Counted from the stretch's first letter, positions 50,968 to 63,374 are shown. The stretch is DNA of 64,000 bases from G963677325 sp963810555 (GCA_963810555.1 CAWENX010000022.1:72337-136336), one strand, 5' to 3'. Notes: a model not told the origin generated them from the letters alone. A program made the numbers and translations.

Positions 50968-53900
50968 ATGAAACATTTAATTTTAATTGGATTCCTGATA
51001 TTGGGAACGACTTTTTTTGTTAAGGGGCAGGAATACTCCTGGGAAAAACCTCATGCAAAAATACTGGACACAGGGGACCTTCAATGGCAACCCGAGGCCT
51101 TTAAGTACATTGCGGGACCCGCTGTACGTTATATCGACTATGAACATGGGAATGATAATAATGACGGGTCGAGTACCAGTTCACCCTGGAAGCATCATCC
51201 ATGGGATCCCGCAGCGACAGGAAAAGCCCAGGGATCAAAAGGAATATTTACCTATGTTTTTAAAAGAGGGGTTGTTTATCGTGGTACACTTACAGCCAAA
51301 GAATCAGGGGAGCCTGGCAATCCCATTCGCTTGACTTCAGATCCTTCATGGGGAACGGGAGAGGCCTGCATATACGGATCGAGGAGATTTACTTCTGGAT
51401 GGATGAAAGGCAGTGCGGTGGCGGCGCCAAACATTCCTGAGCCCGAAAAGGTGTGGTACCAGGATATCGATGGAGAACTGCCTGAGACAAAAGTGGTTTG
51501 TGAATTGACACAGGATGGTATAAAAAGGGTAAGGCTCGCCAGAACACCCAACTACAGGGAATCTCCTGAAGATCTTTTGATTTACTGGCCGACATGGACA
51601 AAAAAAGAGGCCTATGACAAAGATAAAAAGATGCTCTGGCTGGAAGACAAAAAGAATCTGGTTCAACAAAATCCTGATTATTACAGGGGCGGGACAGTCT
51701 GGAGCCAGGAAGACGCAGTTGTAATGTGTACATTATGGGCACAGAAAATTAAAGAGTATGATCCTTCAAAAAATGCGGTCGCCGTGAGTGGAGCACATTT
51801 CGGCGGAGCACGGTGTCATTATTTTATTGAAGATACCCCTTTCCTGCTCGATACAACCAGCGAATTCTGGTATGACAATAAAGTTAAAAGGCTTTATCTT
51901 CGTCTGGATAAAGACAAGGACCCCAATAGCGCAGTTATAGAAGTTGCAGCCACAGGAAAACTGATAATGGCAGAAGATAAACACGATATCGTGATCAGCG
52001 GATTGACATTTGGATTCACTACAAGCGATGTTAACAGAGCCGCTGATGCTGATCTTGTTGCCGCTATCCAGCTTACAGGGACCTGTTACAATATGGAAAT
52101 CAGTAATAACAAATTCACCTATGTGAATGGTGGAATTTCTGTCGTAAATCCGAGCCTTCCTGAATTGATAAGCCATGATATAGTTGTATCGGATAACGAT
52201 TTGCAGGTTGTGGATGACCTTGCTATAGGTTTCAACATTACCGGAAGGGTTTACTTTGATAAAGTCAAAATTCTCAGCAACCGAATTTATGATAATGGTG
52301 CAAGACATTTGGGAAGATGGTACAGTTCGATTCCTGCAATTTCAGGCTTCTTCTACGATGCCGAAATTGCCGGAAATATTGTCGATACTTCCTGGGGCAA
52401 CGGGCTTTATTTCTGGTGGGGAAAATCGGGCAGGGATGCGGTGACCTCAGTACCCTTTATTCGCGGTCTGGTACATCACAACAAAGCTTCCAACACCATG
52501 ATCGGATGCAACGATTACGGCGGCATCGAGAGCTGGCAGGGAGGACCCGCTTACTATTATGACAACATTTCATACAATTGCACCGGCTTCAAACACTTTG
52601 CCAATTCGTCGCTTGGATATTCCTTTTACATCGATGGCGGATTTAAACAATACCAGTTTAACAACATCGCCGCAGGTAAATCATGGTTAAGGACAAGATC
52701 CGGATTTATGACGGTACTTGGTTTTTACAATATGAGCGTCCACAACACCGGTTACCGGATGGCTTCCTTCTCTCACGGCGCTGTTAACGATCTTGATTCA
52801 GACGGACACAACGCATATCTGGGCAACTTGGCTGACAGTGTTTTATTCGTTTTTAAGACAAGTATGAAACCCGACCAGGTACCTTTCGAATCCATTGGGA
52901 ACAATGTGGCAAGCAAGACTCCTTTCAAAGCTGAAATTGCTACTACTGAAGCCTTGAAGAAAACATTCTGGGGGGACAAAAATATTGTAGACCTGGAAAC
53001 TTATAAAAAGGAGTTGGAAGCTTTCAAACCTCAGCTGGCCACAGTAGGGATTAATGCCAGAAAACCGGTTCTACTCAATGCTTATAAGCAGGATTACCGT
53101 CCAGCGCTTGGAAGTGACGCAATAGACAGAGGCGTGAAGTTTTTTGCTTCATTTCCTCTCTATGCCAACGTAGGGGAATGGAATTTCTATAAACATCCCG
53201 CGGACTTAAGTGTCATCATGGCTGAAAATTTCTATATGACTGATGAATACAAAAACCGGAATACCTATTATAAAGTTCCGGACAACAATCTTAAAGCCCA
53301 TGGTGTCACATCGAAAAGCTTTGTGAAAGGAAAGCTCGAAGACTGGACTGAAGGGGCTTTAAGGTTCGACGGAAAACAGACATACTGCAGCCTGGATAAT
53401 TCTGCTACAAGCAAGCTTGTCTGTACAGATGTGGATATGACAACGAATAATTTCATTATTGAAACAGTTGTTCGTGTGGATAAAGATAATAAGGGGGGTG
53501 TTCTTGTGTCCAAATATGATCCTGCCGGAAATGGATATCAACTCGATTTTGACAATTCCGGGCATCCAAGATTAAGTATGATTGTTTCAGGTAAAGAGGT
53601 TTATTCTCAATCAGGAGCAGCGGCACTTAATGATGGCAAATGGCACCATCTTCTTGCGGAAGTTGAACGTTCAGGTAAGACCAATATTTATGTGGACGGA
53701 ACATTAAGTAACGGATCCTCTGAGGGAGCCTATCCCGATGCCAATCTTTCTCTTTCGAACAATGCTGACCTGTTAGTCGGTAAAGGTCCTGCAGGAAATT
53801 ATTTTAAAGGAACGATCGACTTTTTGAGGATTTCGAAGGGGACACTATCGGATGCCCGCACAACAATCGCAGAACTTTATAAATGGGAGCTCGATGGACC

Positions 53901-53973
53901 ATTCCTCAGGGATTTTACAGGAAAACTTCCGTTAGGCAAAGCCCGTGATGCAGGAGCAATAGAGGTTGAATAA
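50968..53973 (+). CDS. Beta-helix/LamG protein, tandem paralogue 1 (intact)
   Basis: A 1001-residue secreted protein, signal peptide to about residue 20. YIDYEHGNDNNDGSSTSSPW near 57-76 is the opening typical of parallel beta-helix carbohydrate-active enzymes. Short repeated strands with conserved Asn and Asp (ISNNKFTYVNGG, VSDNDLQVVDD, ILSNRIYDNGARHLG) cover about 320-620. A concanavalin A/LamG-like domain lies at about 795-970 (LRFDGKQTYCSLDN, DGKWHHLLAEVERSGKTNIY), and the last residues are GKARDAGAIEVE. I cannot assign a catalytic family; a glycosidase or lyase acting on plant polysaccharide is plausible. It is the only uninterrupted copy of three tandem paralogues. Confidence 0.75.
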   Translation: MKHLILIGFLILGTTFFVKGQEYSWEKPHAKILDTGDLQWQPEAFKYIAGPAVRYIDYEHGNDNNDGSSTSSPWKHHPWDPAATGKAQGSKGIFTYVFKRGVVYRGTLTAKESGEPGNPIRLTSDPSWGTGEACIYGSRRFTSGWMKGSAVAAPNIPEPEKVWYQDIDGELPETKVVCELTQDGIKRVRLARTPNYRESPEDLLIYWPTWTKKEAYDKDKKMLWLEDKKNLVQQNPDYYRGGTVWSQEDAVVMCTLWAQKIKEYDPSKNAVAVSGAHFGGARCHYFIEDTPFLLDTTSEFWYDNKVKRLYLRLDKDKDPNSAVIEVAATGKLIMAEDKHDIVISGLTFGFTTSDVNRAADADLVAAIQLTGTCYNMEISNNKFTYVNGGISVVNPSLPELISHDIVVSDNDLQVVDDLAIGFNITGRVYFDKVKILSNRIYDNGARHLGRWYSSIPAISGFFYDAEIAGNIVDTSWGNGLYFWWGKSGRDAVTSVPFIRGLVHHNKASNTMIGCNDYGGIESWQGGPAYYYDNISYNCTGFKHFANSSLGYSFYIDGGFKQYQFNNIAAGKSWLRTRSGFMTVLGFYNMSVHNTGYRMASFSHGAVNDLDSDGHNAYLGNLADSVLFVFKTSMKPDQVPFESIGNNVASKTPFKAEIATTEALKKTFWGDKNIVDLETYKKELEAFKPQLATVGINARKPVLLNAYKQDYRPALGSDAIDRGVKFFASFPLYANVGEWNFYKHPADLSVIMAENFYMTDEYKNRNTYYKVPDNNLKAHGVTSKSFVKGKLEDWTEGALRFDGKQTYCSLDNSATSKLVCTDVDMTTNNFIIETVVRVDKDNKGGVLVSKYDPAGNGYQLDFDNSGHPRLSMIVSGKEVYSQSGAAALNDGKWHHLLAEVERSGKTNIYVDGTLSNGSSEGAYPDANLSLSNNADLLVGKGPAGNYFKGTIDFLRISKGTLSDARTTIAELYKWELDGPFLRDFTGKLPLGKARDAGAIEVE

Positions 53974-54142
53974 ATGTCTGAACTGTGATTAAAGGATTTA
54001 TGGATTAAAGGATTAAAGACTATAGTCTTAAGTATTAATTCGTCATTGATCTGGTCATTGTTCGGTAACGAAACATTCATAATCGAATTAATTTAATTTA
54101 AACTGTCTGAATCTCGATTGCTATACTTAATATTTATAATAA
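53974..54142. repeat. Spacer repeat between tandem paralogues 1 and 2
   Basis: After the stop comes GATTAAAGGATTTATGGATT and more ATTAAAGG units, then an AGACTATAGTCTTAA palindrome and a GAAACATTCATAATCGAAT segment. The same elements, in the same order, recur at 57151-57333, showing that the duplicated unit includes the upstream region. Confidence 0.65.
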
Positions 54143-57100
54143 ATGAAGAATTTAATCTTACTTGGTTTTCTCGCATTCGGAGTATCCTTTTTTGCAAAGG
54201 CACAACAGTACTCCTGGGAAAAGCCTCAGGCAAAGGTTATTGAAACAGGGGACCTTCAGTGGCAGCCTGAACCCTTTAAATACATTCACGGAAGTGCTGT
54301 CCGCTATATTGATTTCGAGGCAGGAGATGACAATAATGACGGAAAGACCAAAAGTACTCCCTGGAAGCATCATCCCTGGGATGCCAATGCCACAGGTAAT
54401 GCTAAAGATGCGAGCGGGATAATTACCTATGTTTTCAAAAGAGGAGTTGTCTATCGTGGAGTGCTTGATGCAAAAGAATCAGGTGAACCGGGAAATCCAA
54501 TACGTTTACTTCCGATCCCTCCTGGGGAAAGGGAGAAGCTTATTTTTACGGCTCAAGGAGATTTACTTCAGGATGGAAAAAAGCTGATGCTCAGAGTGCA
54601 CCTAATATTCCTGATCCCGAAAAAGTCTGGTACAGGGATATTGACGGAGAAATGCCTGATACCAAGGTTGTATGTGAACTGACTGGCGATAAGATCAAAA
54701 GGGTGCGCCTGGCCAGAACGCCCAATTATCATTATTCCATGCCTGATCCTCTTGACTACTGGCCTGTATGGACAAAGAAGGAGGCTTTCAACCAGGAAAC
54801 TAAGGAGCTCTGGCTCTCAGATTCAATCCATCTGACACAGAAAGATCCCAAATATTATGAAGGAGGTACCGTATGGGGTCAGGATGATAATGTTGTGATG
54901 AATACAGTTTTAGGACAAAGAATAACAGCCTGGGATCCGGCAAAACACAGGATTGCTGTGGGAGCCCGGCGTTTTGGTGGACGCGGTTGTCCATATTATA
55001 TCGAAAACACTCCGTTTTTATTAGATACAGTGAGCGAGTATTACTGGGACAATAAAGCCCGGCGTATGTTTATCCGCCTGGATCAGGATAAAGATCCCAA
55101 TACAACAACCCTGGAGGTCGCCACAAAAGGAAGTCTGATAAATATTGAAGGAAAGCATGATATCGTGGTTAGCGGCCTTTCATTTGGGTTTACAACCAAT
55201 GATATTAACCGGATAAAGGATGATGATGAATCCATTGCAGTGGTACATCTCAGAGGAACCTGTTCCAACATTGAGGTAAGCCATAATAAGTTCACCTATG
55301 TCAGCAGTGCGTTTTCCGCCAAAAATCCCGGTGATGGCGAATTAAGAAGCCACGACCTGTTAGTTTCAGACAACGACATATACGTTGCAGATGATCAGGC
55401 CATTGGTTTTTACGAAGGAGGAAAATACTTTTTCGATAAAGTCAAGATCATGAGAAACCGCATTTACGACAACGGCGCCAGACATCTGGGACCGTATGGA
55501 AGTTCCATACCTGCCATTTACGGCGCTCTGCTTGACGGAGAAATAGCAGGTAATATTATCGATGTCTCATGGGGAAACGGGATCAGCATCTTCTGGGGTA
55601 AAATGTATAAGGATTCTACTACTTCGCTCCCTTTTATACGGGGATTCTATCATCATAACAAGGCAACCAATACTCTGCTTGGATGTAATGATTACGGCGG
55701 CATCGAAAGCTGGCAGGGAGGTCCGGTCTTTATTTACGACAACATTTCTCATAATGCCAGCGGCTGGAAACGCTGGGAAAAGAGTTCAATCGGATATGCC
55801 TTTTATATCGACGGGGGATTTAAACATTACAGCTTTAATAACATTGCCTCCGGTCTTTCATGGCAGCATAACAGATCAGGTTTTATGACAGTTCTTGGTT
55901 TTTACAACATGACCGTCCACAATACCGGTTACAACATGATGTCCTTCTCTCATGGCGCCGTGAATGATCTGGATTCCGATGGTCATAATGCCTACCTTTC
56001 CAATCTTGGTGATAGTGTCTATTTCATGTTCAAGACAAGCATGAAGCCTGAAAATGCAGCTTTCGAATCCATCGGCAAAAATGTAGCCAGCAAGACACCC
56101 TTCAGGGCTAATCTTATAACGGTGGATTCCTTGAAAAGACGTTTCTGGCACTATGATTATGAGGTTGATTTTAACGCATACAAGAAGGAAGTGCAAAGCT
56201 TCAATCCACAGTTGGGAACTGTTGGGATCGAAGCCAAAGAACCTGTTCTTCCCTATGCATATAACCATGATTTTCGCCCTGCCCATGGAAGTGCTGCTAT
56301 TGACATGGGAGTTAAATTCTTTATCGCATTCCCCCTTTATGAAAATGTTGGAGAATGGAATTTTTACAAGCATCCTGCTGACTCAAGCGTAATTATGGCA
56401 GATAACTTTTATATGTCAGATGATTACAAGCACCGTAATACATACATCGATGTGGCCCATAATAATCTGAAGGCACATGGCGTTACACTGAAGAGTTTTG
56501 TGAAAGGTTACCTTGAAGACTGGACCGAAGGAGCGCTCAATTTTGACGGCAAACAGACTTACTGCAGTCTCGACAATGATTCAACAAGCATTAAGAAATG
56601 CACCAATGTAAATATGGATACCAATAACTTTATCATTGAAGTTTTCTTCAAAACTGAAAAGGGGCATAAAGACGGTGTGCTGGTTTCAAAATACGATCCC
56701 TCGGGCAATGGCTACAAACTGGATATTGATAAGAATGGCAAACCACGCCTAAGCTTTATCGTTTCAGGCAATCCGGTTTATTCAGAATCAGGCGCTGTTG
56801 CACTGAACGACGGAAAGTGGCATCATCTTCTTGCAGAGGTTTACCGCTCAGGGGAGACAAACATTTATATTGATGGTGTCTTAAGGAACGGCCGGTCTTT
56901 GGGTAAATATCCGGATGCATCCCTATCTCTTTCAAATAAGGAAGACCTTTTGGTTGGCAAAAGTCCTGAAGGGAATTTCTTTAAGGGAACAATCGATTTT
57001 CTGCGTCTCTCAAGAGGTACTCTTAAAGATGCCCGGACAACAATTGCAGAGCTCTACAAATGGGAACTTGACGGGCCTTTCCTTCGCGATTTCACAGGTA

Positions 57101-57150
57101 TACTTCCGTTGGGTAAAGCCCGCGATGCAGGGGCAATAGAGGTGGAATAA
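54143..57150 (+). pseudogene. Beta-helix/LamG protein, tandem paralogue 2, frameshifted
   Basis: The first frame (54143 to about 54507) encodes the signal peptide and the SWEKPQAKVIETGDLQWQPE start, then breaks after ESGEPGNPIRL. The second frame carries the rest of a protein closely matching paralogues 1 and 3, through the beta-helix and LamG domain to GKARDAGAIEVE at 57150. Comparing copies, the sequence CGTTTACTTCC lacks one A relative to the expected RLTSDPSW coding (CGTTTAACTTCC). One deleted base near 54507 therefore splits an otherwise complete gene of about 1000 codons. The second frame alone has no signal peptide. Confidence 0.8.
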
Positions 57151-57333
57151 ATGTCTGAACTATGATTAAAGGATTTAAGGATTAAAGGATTAAAGGATTA
57201 AAGACAAAAAACTATATATAGTCTTAATTCATGATTGATTGGGTTATGGTTAGGTGACGAAACATTCAGAATAATCGAATAAATTTGATTTTAACTACCT
57301 GAATCTGTTTACTACATTTAATACTTATGAGAG
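57151..57333. repeat. Spacer repeat between tandem paralogues 2 and 3
   Basis: GATTAAAGGATTTAAGG is followed by three more ATTAAAGG units, a TATATAGTCTTAA segment, and GAAACATTCAGAATAATCG. It mirrors the 53974-54142 spacer, with a changed number of ATTAAAGG units. Confidence 0.65.
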
Positions 57334-60300
57334 ATGAAAAATTTAATCTTAATCGGAATCCTTATTATAGGAATATCCGCTTGTACCCGGGAAAAAAAGT
57401 ATTCCTGGGAAAAACCACAGGCAAAGGTTATTGAAACCGGAGACCTGCAATGGCAGCCTGAACCTTTTAAATTCATTCACGGAAAGACTGTCCGCTATAT
57501 TGATTTTGAGGCTGGAGATGACAATAACGACGGAAAAAGCAAAAGCACTCCCTGGAAGCATCATCCCTGGGATGCCAATGCCACAGGAAATGCTAAGGTC
57601 GCAAATGGTATTATTACTTATGTCTTCAAAAGAGGAGTTGTTTATCGCGGAGTTCTGAATGCCAAGGAATCAGGAGAACCGGGAAATCCTATCCGGCTGA
57701 CCTCAGATCCCTCATGGGGAAATGGAGAAGCAGGGATATATGGATCCGTGAGATTTACTTCGGGATGGAAAAAGGCTGATGCGCAAATTGCTCCCGATAT
57801 ACCTGATCCCGAAAAAGTATGGTACCAGGATATTGACGGAGAAATGCCCGATACGAAGGTTGTCTGTGAATTGGCAGGCGATCAGATTAAGAGGGTTCGC
57901 CTGGCAAGGACTCCCAATTATAAAGATTCGCCGGAGGATCATTTAAAATACTGGAATAAGTGGACAGATAAAGAAAAATATGATGAATGCAAATAATAAT
58001 TTATGGCTGGCCGATACGGTGAATCTCACGCAAACCAACCCGGATTATTACACTGGAGGAACAGTCTGGAGTGTGGAGGATGCCATAAATATGGGCGCTC
58101 TCTGGAGACAGAAAATCAAGGCCTATGATCCTTTAAAACATCGCATTGCAGTAGATAATAAAAATTTCGGAGGAATACGATGCCAATATTTTATTGAAAA
58201 TTTACCTTCACTCCTCGATACGACAAGCGAGTTTTATTATGACAATTCCAATAAACGGATGTTCTTACGTCTGGATGAAAATAAGGACCCGAATACAACA
58301 ATCATAGAGGTGTCTAAAACAGACAAATTAATAACAATAGAAAACCGGCATGATATCGTGATAAGCGGTTTCACGTTCGCATTCACGACCAGTGACATAG
58401 TGCGCCCCAATTCGAGAATAGGAGTTGGTGTGGTTCAACTTTCAGGAACTTGTTCAGATATTGAGGTCAGTCACAATAAATTCAACTATGTTGTCGGAGC
58501 TTTTGCAGCTAAAAATCCTCCGATGGCAGATCAATCCATTCATGATATAGTGGTTTCCGATAATGACATAAAAGTTGCCGATGACATGGCCATATCATTT
58601 GGCTGCGAAGGAAGATTTTTTTTTGATAAAGTAAAAATCATGCGAAACCGGATCTTTGACAACGGCGGCAGGCATCTGGGACGGTGGTCCAGTCCAATCC
58701 CTGCCATCTGCGGCTCTTTCCTGGATGCCGAACTCGCAGGAAATATGGTTGATCAATCATGGGGCAGCGCGCTGAATGTCTTCTGGGGAAAAACCCAAAG
58801 AGATGGTATTACTTCCCTCCCGTTTATCCGGGGATTCGTCCATCATAATAAAGCAACCAATACCCTGATTGGGACTCACGACTATGGTGGAATTGAGAAC
58901 TGGCAGGGTGGGCCTTTATATGTTTACGATAACATTTCCCATAATGCGTGGGGACACAGACCCAAATCCGATGACTCACAGGGATATAACTTCTATTTCG
59001 ACGGAAGTTTTAAATACTATCTGTTCAATAATATTGCCTCAGGGCTTTCATGGGAAAAGGACAGGTCGGGATTTATGACAGTGCTGGGTTTTTACAATAT
59101 GACTGTTAACAACACCGGCTACAAAATGACATCTTTTTCCCACGGCGCCGTAAATGACCTCGATTCTGACGGTCACAATGCCTACCTTGCCAATCTGGGC
59201 GACAGCGTTTATTTCATGTTTAAGACTTCCATGAAACCTGAAAATGCGGCTTTTGAATCAATCGGTTACAATGTGGCCAGCGAAACGCCCTTCAGAGCTA
59301 ATTTAATTACAGTGGATTCCATGAAAAGACGTTTCTGGAACTACAAGTATGTGGTTGATTTTGAAACTTATAAAAAGGAAGTGCAAAGCTATAATCCACA
59401 GCTGGGAACCGTAGGAATTGAAACCAAAGAAGCCGTTCTTCCAAATGCCTATAAACATGATTTTCGTCCAGCCCAAGGAAGTGCCGCCATCGATATGGGA
59501 GTGAAATTCTTTGCATCATTTCCTCTTTATGAGAATGTCGGGGAATGGAATTTCTACAAGCATCCTGCCGATTCAAGCGTTATCATGGCGGATAATTTCT
59601 ATATGAGTGATGATTACAAATGGCGGAATACTTATATCGATGTGGCCCATAACAATCTCAAGGCTCATGGTTTAACGCTGAAGAATTTTGTGAAAGGTTA
59701 TCTGGAAGACTGGACTGAAGGAGCACTTCAGTTTGATGGCAAACAGACTTACTGCAGTCTCGACAATGATTCAACAAGCATCAAGAAATGCACCAACGTT
59801 AATATGGATACCAATAATTTTATCATTGAAGTTTTCTTCAAAACCGAAAAAGGACATAAAGACGGTGTGCTGGTTTCAAAATACGATCCCTCAGGCAATG
59901 GATACAAACTGGATATTGATCAGAACGGCAAACCACGGTTAAGCTTTATCGTTTCAGGCAATCCGGTTTATTCGGAATCGGGTGCTGTTGCACTGAACGA
60001 TGGGGAATGGCACCATCTCCTTGCAGAGGTTTATCGTTCAGGAAAGACAAACATTTATATCGATGGTGTTCTTAAGAACGGCCGGTCTGAAGGTAAATAC
60101 CCTGCCCCTGCAATTTCACTTTCAAATAATGATGATCTGCTTGTTGGCAAAAGTCCGGAAGGGAATTTCTTTAACGGGGCGATCGATTATCTGCGCCTCT
60201 CAAGGGGTACCCTTACCGATGCCCGCACAACAATAGCCGAGCTTTACAAGTGGGAACTCGACGGACCTTTCCTGAGAGATTTTACAGGCAAACTGCCATT

Positions 60301-60340
60301 GGGCAAAGCCCGCGATGCAGGAGCCATTGAGGTAGAATAA
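57334..60340 (+). pseudogene. Beta-helix/LamG protein, tandem paralogue 3, frameshifted
   Basis: The first frame (57334 to about 57985) encodes a probable lipoprotein start (GISAC, about Cys16) followed by the same N-terminal domain, ending WTDKEKYDE. The second frame continues with NNNLWLADTVNLTQTNPDYY and runs to GKARDAGAIEVE at 60340. One extra base near 57985 separates them. Paralogues 2 and 3 are visibly closer to each other than to paralogue 1, especially in the C-terminal LamG domain. Unlike paralogue 1, this copy seems to be a lipoprotein, so it may be cell-anchored. Confidence 0.8.
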
Positions 60341-60352
60341 TACACTTAAAAA

Positions 60353-60428
60353 ACCACGGAGACACTGAGAGCACCAGAGATCACAGAATACCTTTGTGCT
60401 TCTCCGATTTTCTTCCTGTCTCTGTGGT
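60353..60428. terminator. Inverted repeat between convergent genes
   Basis: ACCACGGAGAC (60353-60363) and GTCTCTGTGGT (60418-60428) pair with one mismatch. The arms lie between two convergent genes. Similar CCACGGAGACAC phrases are common intergenic repeats in Bacteroidota, so this may be a repeat used as a two-way transcript end; no T-tract is present. Confidence 0.45.
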
Positions 60429-60444
60429 GAATAGACAATGAAAA

Positions 60445-63160
60445 TTAAGAATTTTTCCGAATGACAAAATACGGTTGATTATCCAATTTTTCGTTGAAGC
60501 CAGGATACAAACATGCCAATTCAGGGCTTTCACGCAATTCAAAATAATATTCCAGCGGATAGTCCGTATTCGTGTAATCAGCCGGTATCTCAGCCTTAAA
60601 GCTTAAACCCTCAGCCTTCATATCCAAAGATTGATAACGTTCGCCCTGATTCACATGCCTGTAATATAACCGGGCCGATTTGGGCAGCTTATCAAACGAA
60701 AGTTGAAGTTCAATTGGCTGACCATCCTTAAAATGGGTGGGTTGTGTATGACGAGCTGATATTTTAATCCGGTTTGGTCTTCCCATTGCCTGACCAATAG
60801 CTTCAGAGATCACTGGATCATTCTTTGCTGAACCCGCCGGAATTTGTTCGAGTTTCTTAGTCATTAAGGCAATATCATCTGCGATTGCCGGCAGCCTGTC
60901 AAACCAGTGGCCGCGAAGGTACGCCCGCTCCCCGAAAGTGACATCCGGCAGATAGATATCTTTCGCTGTTTGGGAAAGGATTTCCCAGTGATGATAAGCC
61001 GTTTTATAGGCTTTTAAGGCCTCCTCCAAATGCTGACCTGTCTCCGCTTTGTTCAAAGATACCATACAATACGCCGCTGCGGAGCTTGGCCCCAAAGAAT
61101 CTTCCCAATCCGATCTGCATGGATACATCAGTTTCCATTCGCCTGAATTGTGTACTTCTCCTGTTTGCCGATGTTTGAGCTTTAACAAGATTTCTCTCAG
61201 CTTCTTCAGCATAATCTTCAATCCATTGGGCAGCCTCAACAGGAGTGTACTTGCCGCTTCGGTTTCCGGTCATCAATTCTTTTACAAAATCATTGATGCT
61301 CAGAAATAACTGGGGATCAAAAGGACTTACATTGCCAAAGACCTTTGGCGCAGGTGTATCAAAGTAAGGATTTTCAGCATCGGGATCAGTTATGGAAAGG
61401 TTGGTATACATCTCAGGCCAGTAAGCATTATTGGCCGCTGATGTGCCGTGTGCAGTCAATACAATGGGTAGTATTCTTGTGGCATTTGCCAGGGCCTTTT
61501 CTGTAAACGATGCCGAAGGTCCGAATTGTTTATTAAGAAGGCGCATCCAAACCTCCGGCTCTGTATCCGGATTATATTGCATCCGGCCCCAAACCCTGAG
61601 GGTATAGAGGTACTTTTCCCAGTCCCACCGGGGGTTTAAAGACTTATCTTTATAGGCACAGCGGCCACCTGCAATCCCTGATCCCCTTCTGCCTTTAAAT
61701 GAAAGAGGTTCCATGAGGTCCATTCCTGCGCTGCCGCAAAAGCTGAATGCTCTGGAATAGGCAGCAGCCGTTTGTGGGTCGCCCCAGAGCAATACTCTCT
61801 GCGTACCCGGCCAGATACGGTGAATGACTTTATATGGACGGTTTTCCTTCAAAAGGTCTCCGATCCCATAACGGGTAAACATACGTGAACCAAGGCTCAG
61901 TTTAAGCAGTTCCGGTCTTTTTTCCCCTTCCTTCGGAGGCTTCGGAATCTCAAGCTCCCTGATATCGGCCTGGTGATAGGGCAAACCCAGGTGCTCTGCC
62001 CAGTATTTAGGAGACATTACAACCGGCATGCCTGTGTTGACTGCAAGATCAATCATGGTCTGGTCTGTGCCTTTCGGGTGCAGGTCAATTTCCACCTCCC
62101 TTCCGCAGGTGGAAATTCCCTCAAAGACCATCTTCCAGAATTCATAACTCCCTTCCTTTACACCGCTTTCTCCGTGAACCCGAAGCGTTACGCCGCTGAT
62201 AGCAGGGCAGGCTTTTAACAGGGCTCTGATCGCATCCCGGCAATAGGGTCCATGGTTTTCTTTGGTAACGCCTTCAATGGTGTAATTCGGTTGAGGACTG
62301 TTCAGCCATTCATAACCATGCATCCACAGGCCCAGTTGAAATTGCATACCTCTTGCAGCCGTCTGCTCACTGATAAACCGAAGCATCTCCAGGTTCTTAT
62401 CCCGTTCCGCATCCGGCAGATCAGGCACACGGACCCTGTATCCGGGAACAGACATAAAGAAGGGATAAGCGAAAATAAAGTACGCGTCAACTACGTTTTG
62501 AAGAAGATCATGACCGATACCCAGGGCGAGGTTAAACCGGTTAAAGCGCTGAGTGGCAAGATGGGTAAGGTATCCGGGCCACATCTCCTTATCGTAAAAC
62601 CACGGTTTATCTTCCACATCGCTGACGAATAACCTCATAAGGCTTCTTATCTCATTGGCAGGCTTTTCAATCACGGGTTTCTGAAGATTAAGCTCTGCCA
62701 GAGGATCTGAAGAATAATTAACCCGGTCTGCCAATTCAAGCAGTGCGTACACCAATCCGCGTTCGTCTTTGCCGCAAGCCAATAAGATATTTCGTCCCGC
62801 TGATTTTGATGGTATCAGTCCAAGAGCTTCAGGAACGTCAGGGATAACGACTTTTGCCTCTTTAAGGAATTGCCCTATTGCAGGCGTTGCGATGCCCCCT
62901 GCCACAATCGCCAAACTTTCCTTCGGTGCCTGACTCAGATTGTCAAATTTCTCTAAAGATACGCCCTTTGCCCCTAACGAGTCGGTCAATTCCTTTATCG
63001 CCCACTGTACAGGTGCAGAACCGGCAGTTTTATCCGCAGTGTCCCAAATAATAGAAATGCTCTTCTTCCGAGAAACGGGAATGCCAAGTAAAGGAAATCC
63101 CAGGGTTGAGGTAGAGGTGATTTTAAGAAATTGTCTGCGGTCAATATCTTTTCTTTTCAT
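60445..63160 (-). pseudogene. Tat-exported glycosidase-like protein, frameshifted
   Basis: Minus-strand frames join into a protein of about 905 residues. The N-terminal part has a Tat motif (DRRQFLKITSTSTLG), then a domain like that before the barrel in GH67/GH20-type enzymes (LLACGKDERGLVYALLELAD, about 128-147) and a barrel with MHGYEWLNSPQ, GVTLRVHGESGVKEGSYEFW and VEIDLHPKGTDQTMIDLAVN. Its frame is lost after FFGAKLRS near 61085; the next frame goes on with AAAYCMVSLNKAETGQHLEE and ends at 60445 with a beta-domain. One inserted or deleted base explains the break. A glycosidase of the alpha-glucuronidase-like superfamily is a plausible reading, but I cannot name the family. Confidence 0.65.
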
Positions 63161-63302
63161 AACCTTTTGTTTGATCAGTTGAGAATGAAAAACAGCGCTG
63201 TATCTTATGATGTAAATTGTAATTCAATGTTTTCATATGCTTAACTGTTTTAGTCCTGTCATTATTGTTTTAATTCATAATTTATTCTCCGCATCTTCTG
63301 CT

Positions 63303-63374
63303 TCAAATATACTCCTTAATCACAGCAACCACTTTTCCACAATGCTTACAGCTCAACTCACGCTTTGCATTCAT
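63303..63374 (-). CDS. Possible 23-residue CxxC peptide
   Basis: A minus-strand frame starting at ATG 63374 reads MNAKRELSCKHCGKVVAVIK and ends in EYI before TGA. SCKHCG resembles a desulforedoxin or zinc-ribbon knuckle. It starts 14 bases beyond the frameshift-corrected stop of the methyltransferase gene. It may be a genuine microprotein or the remains of a larger metal-binding protein. Confidence 0.3.
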   Translation of the reverse strand: MNAKRELSCKHCGKVVAVIKEYI

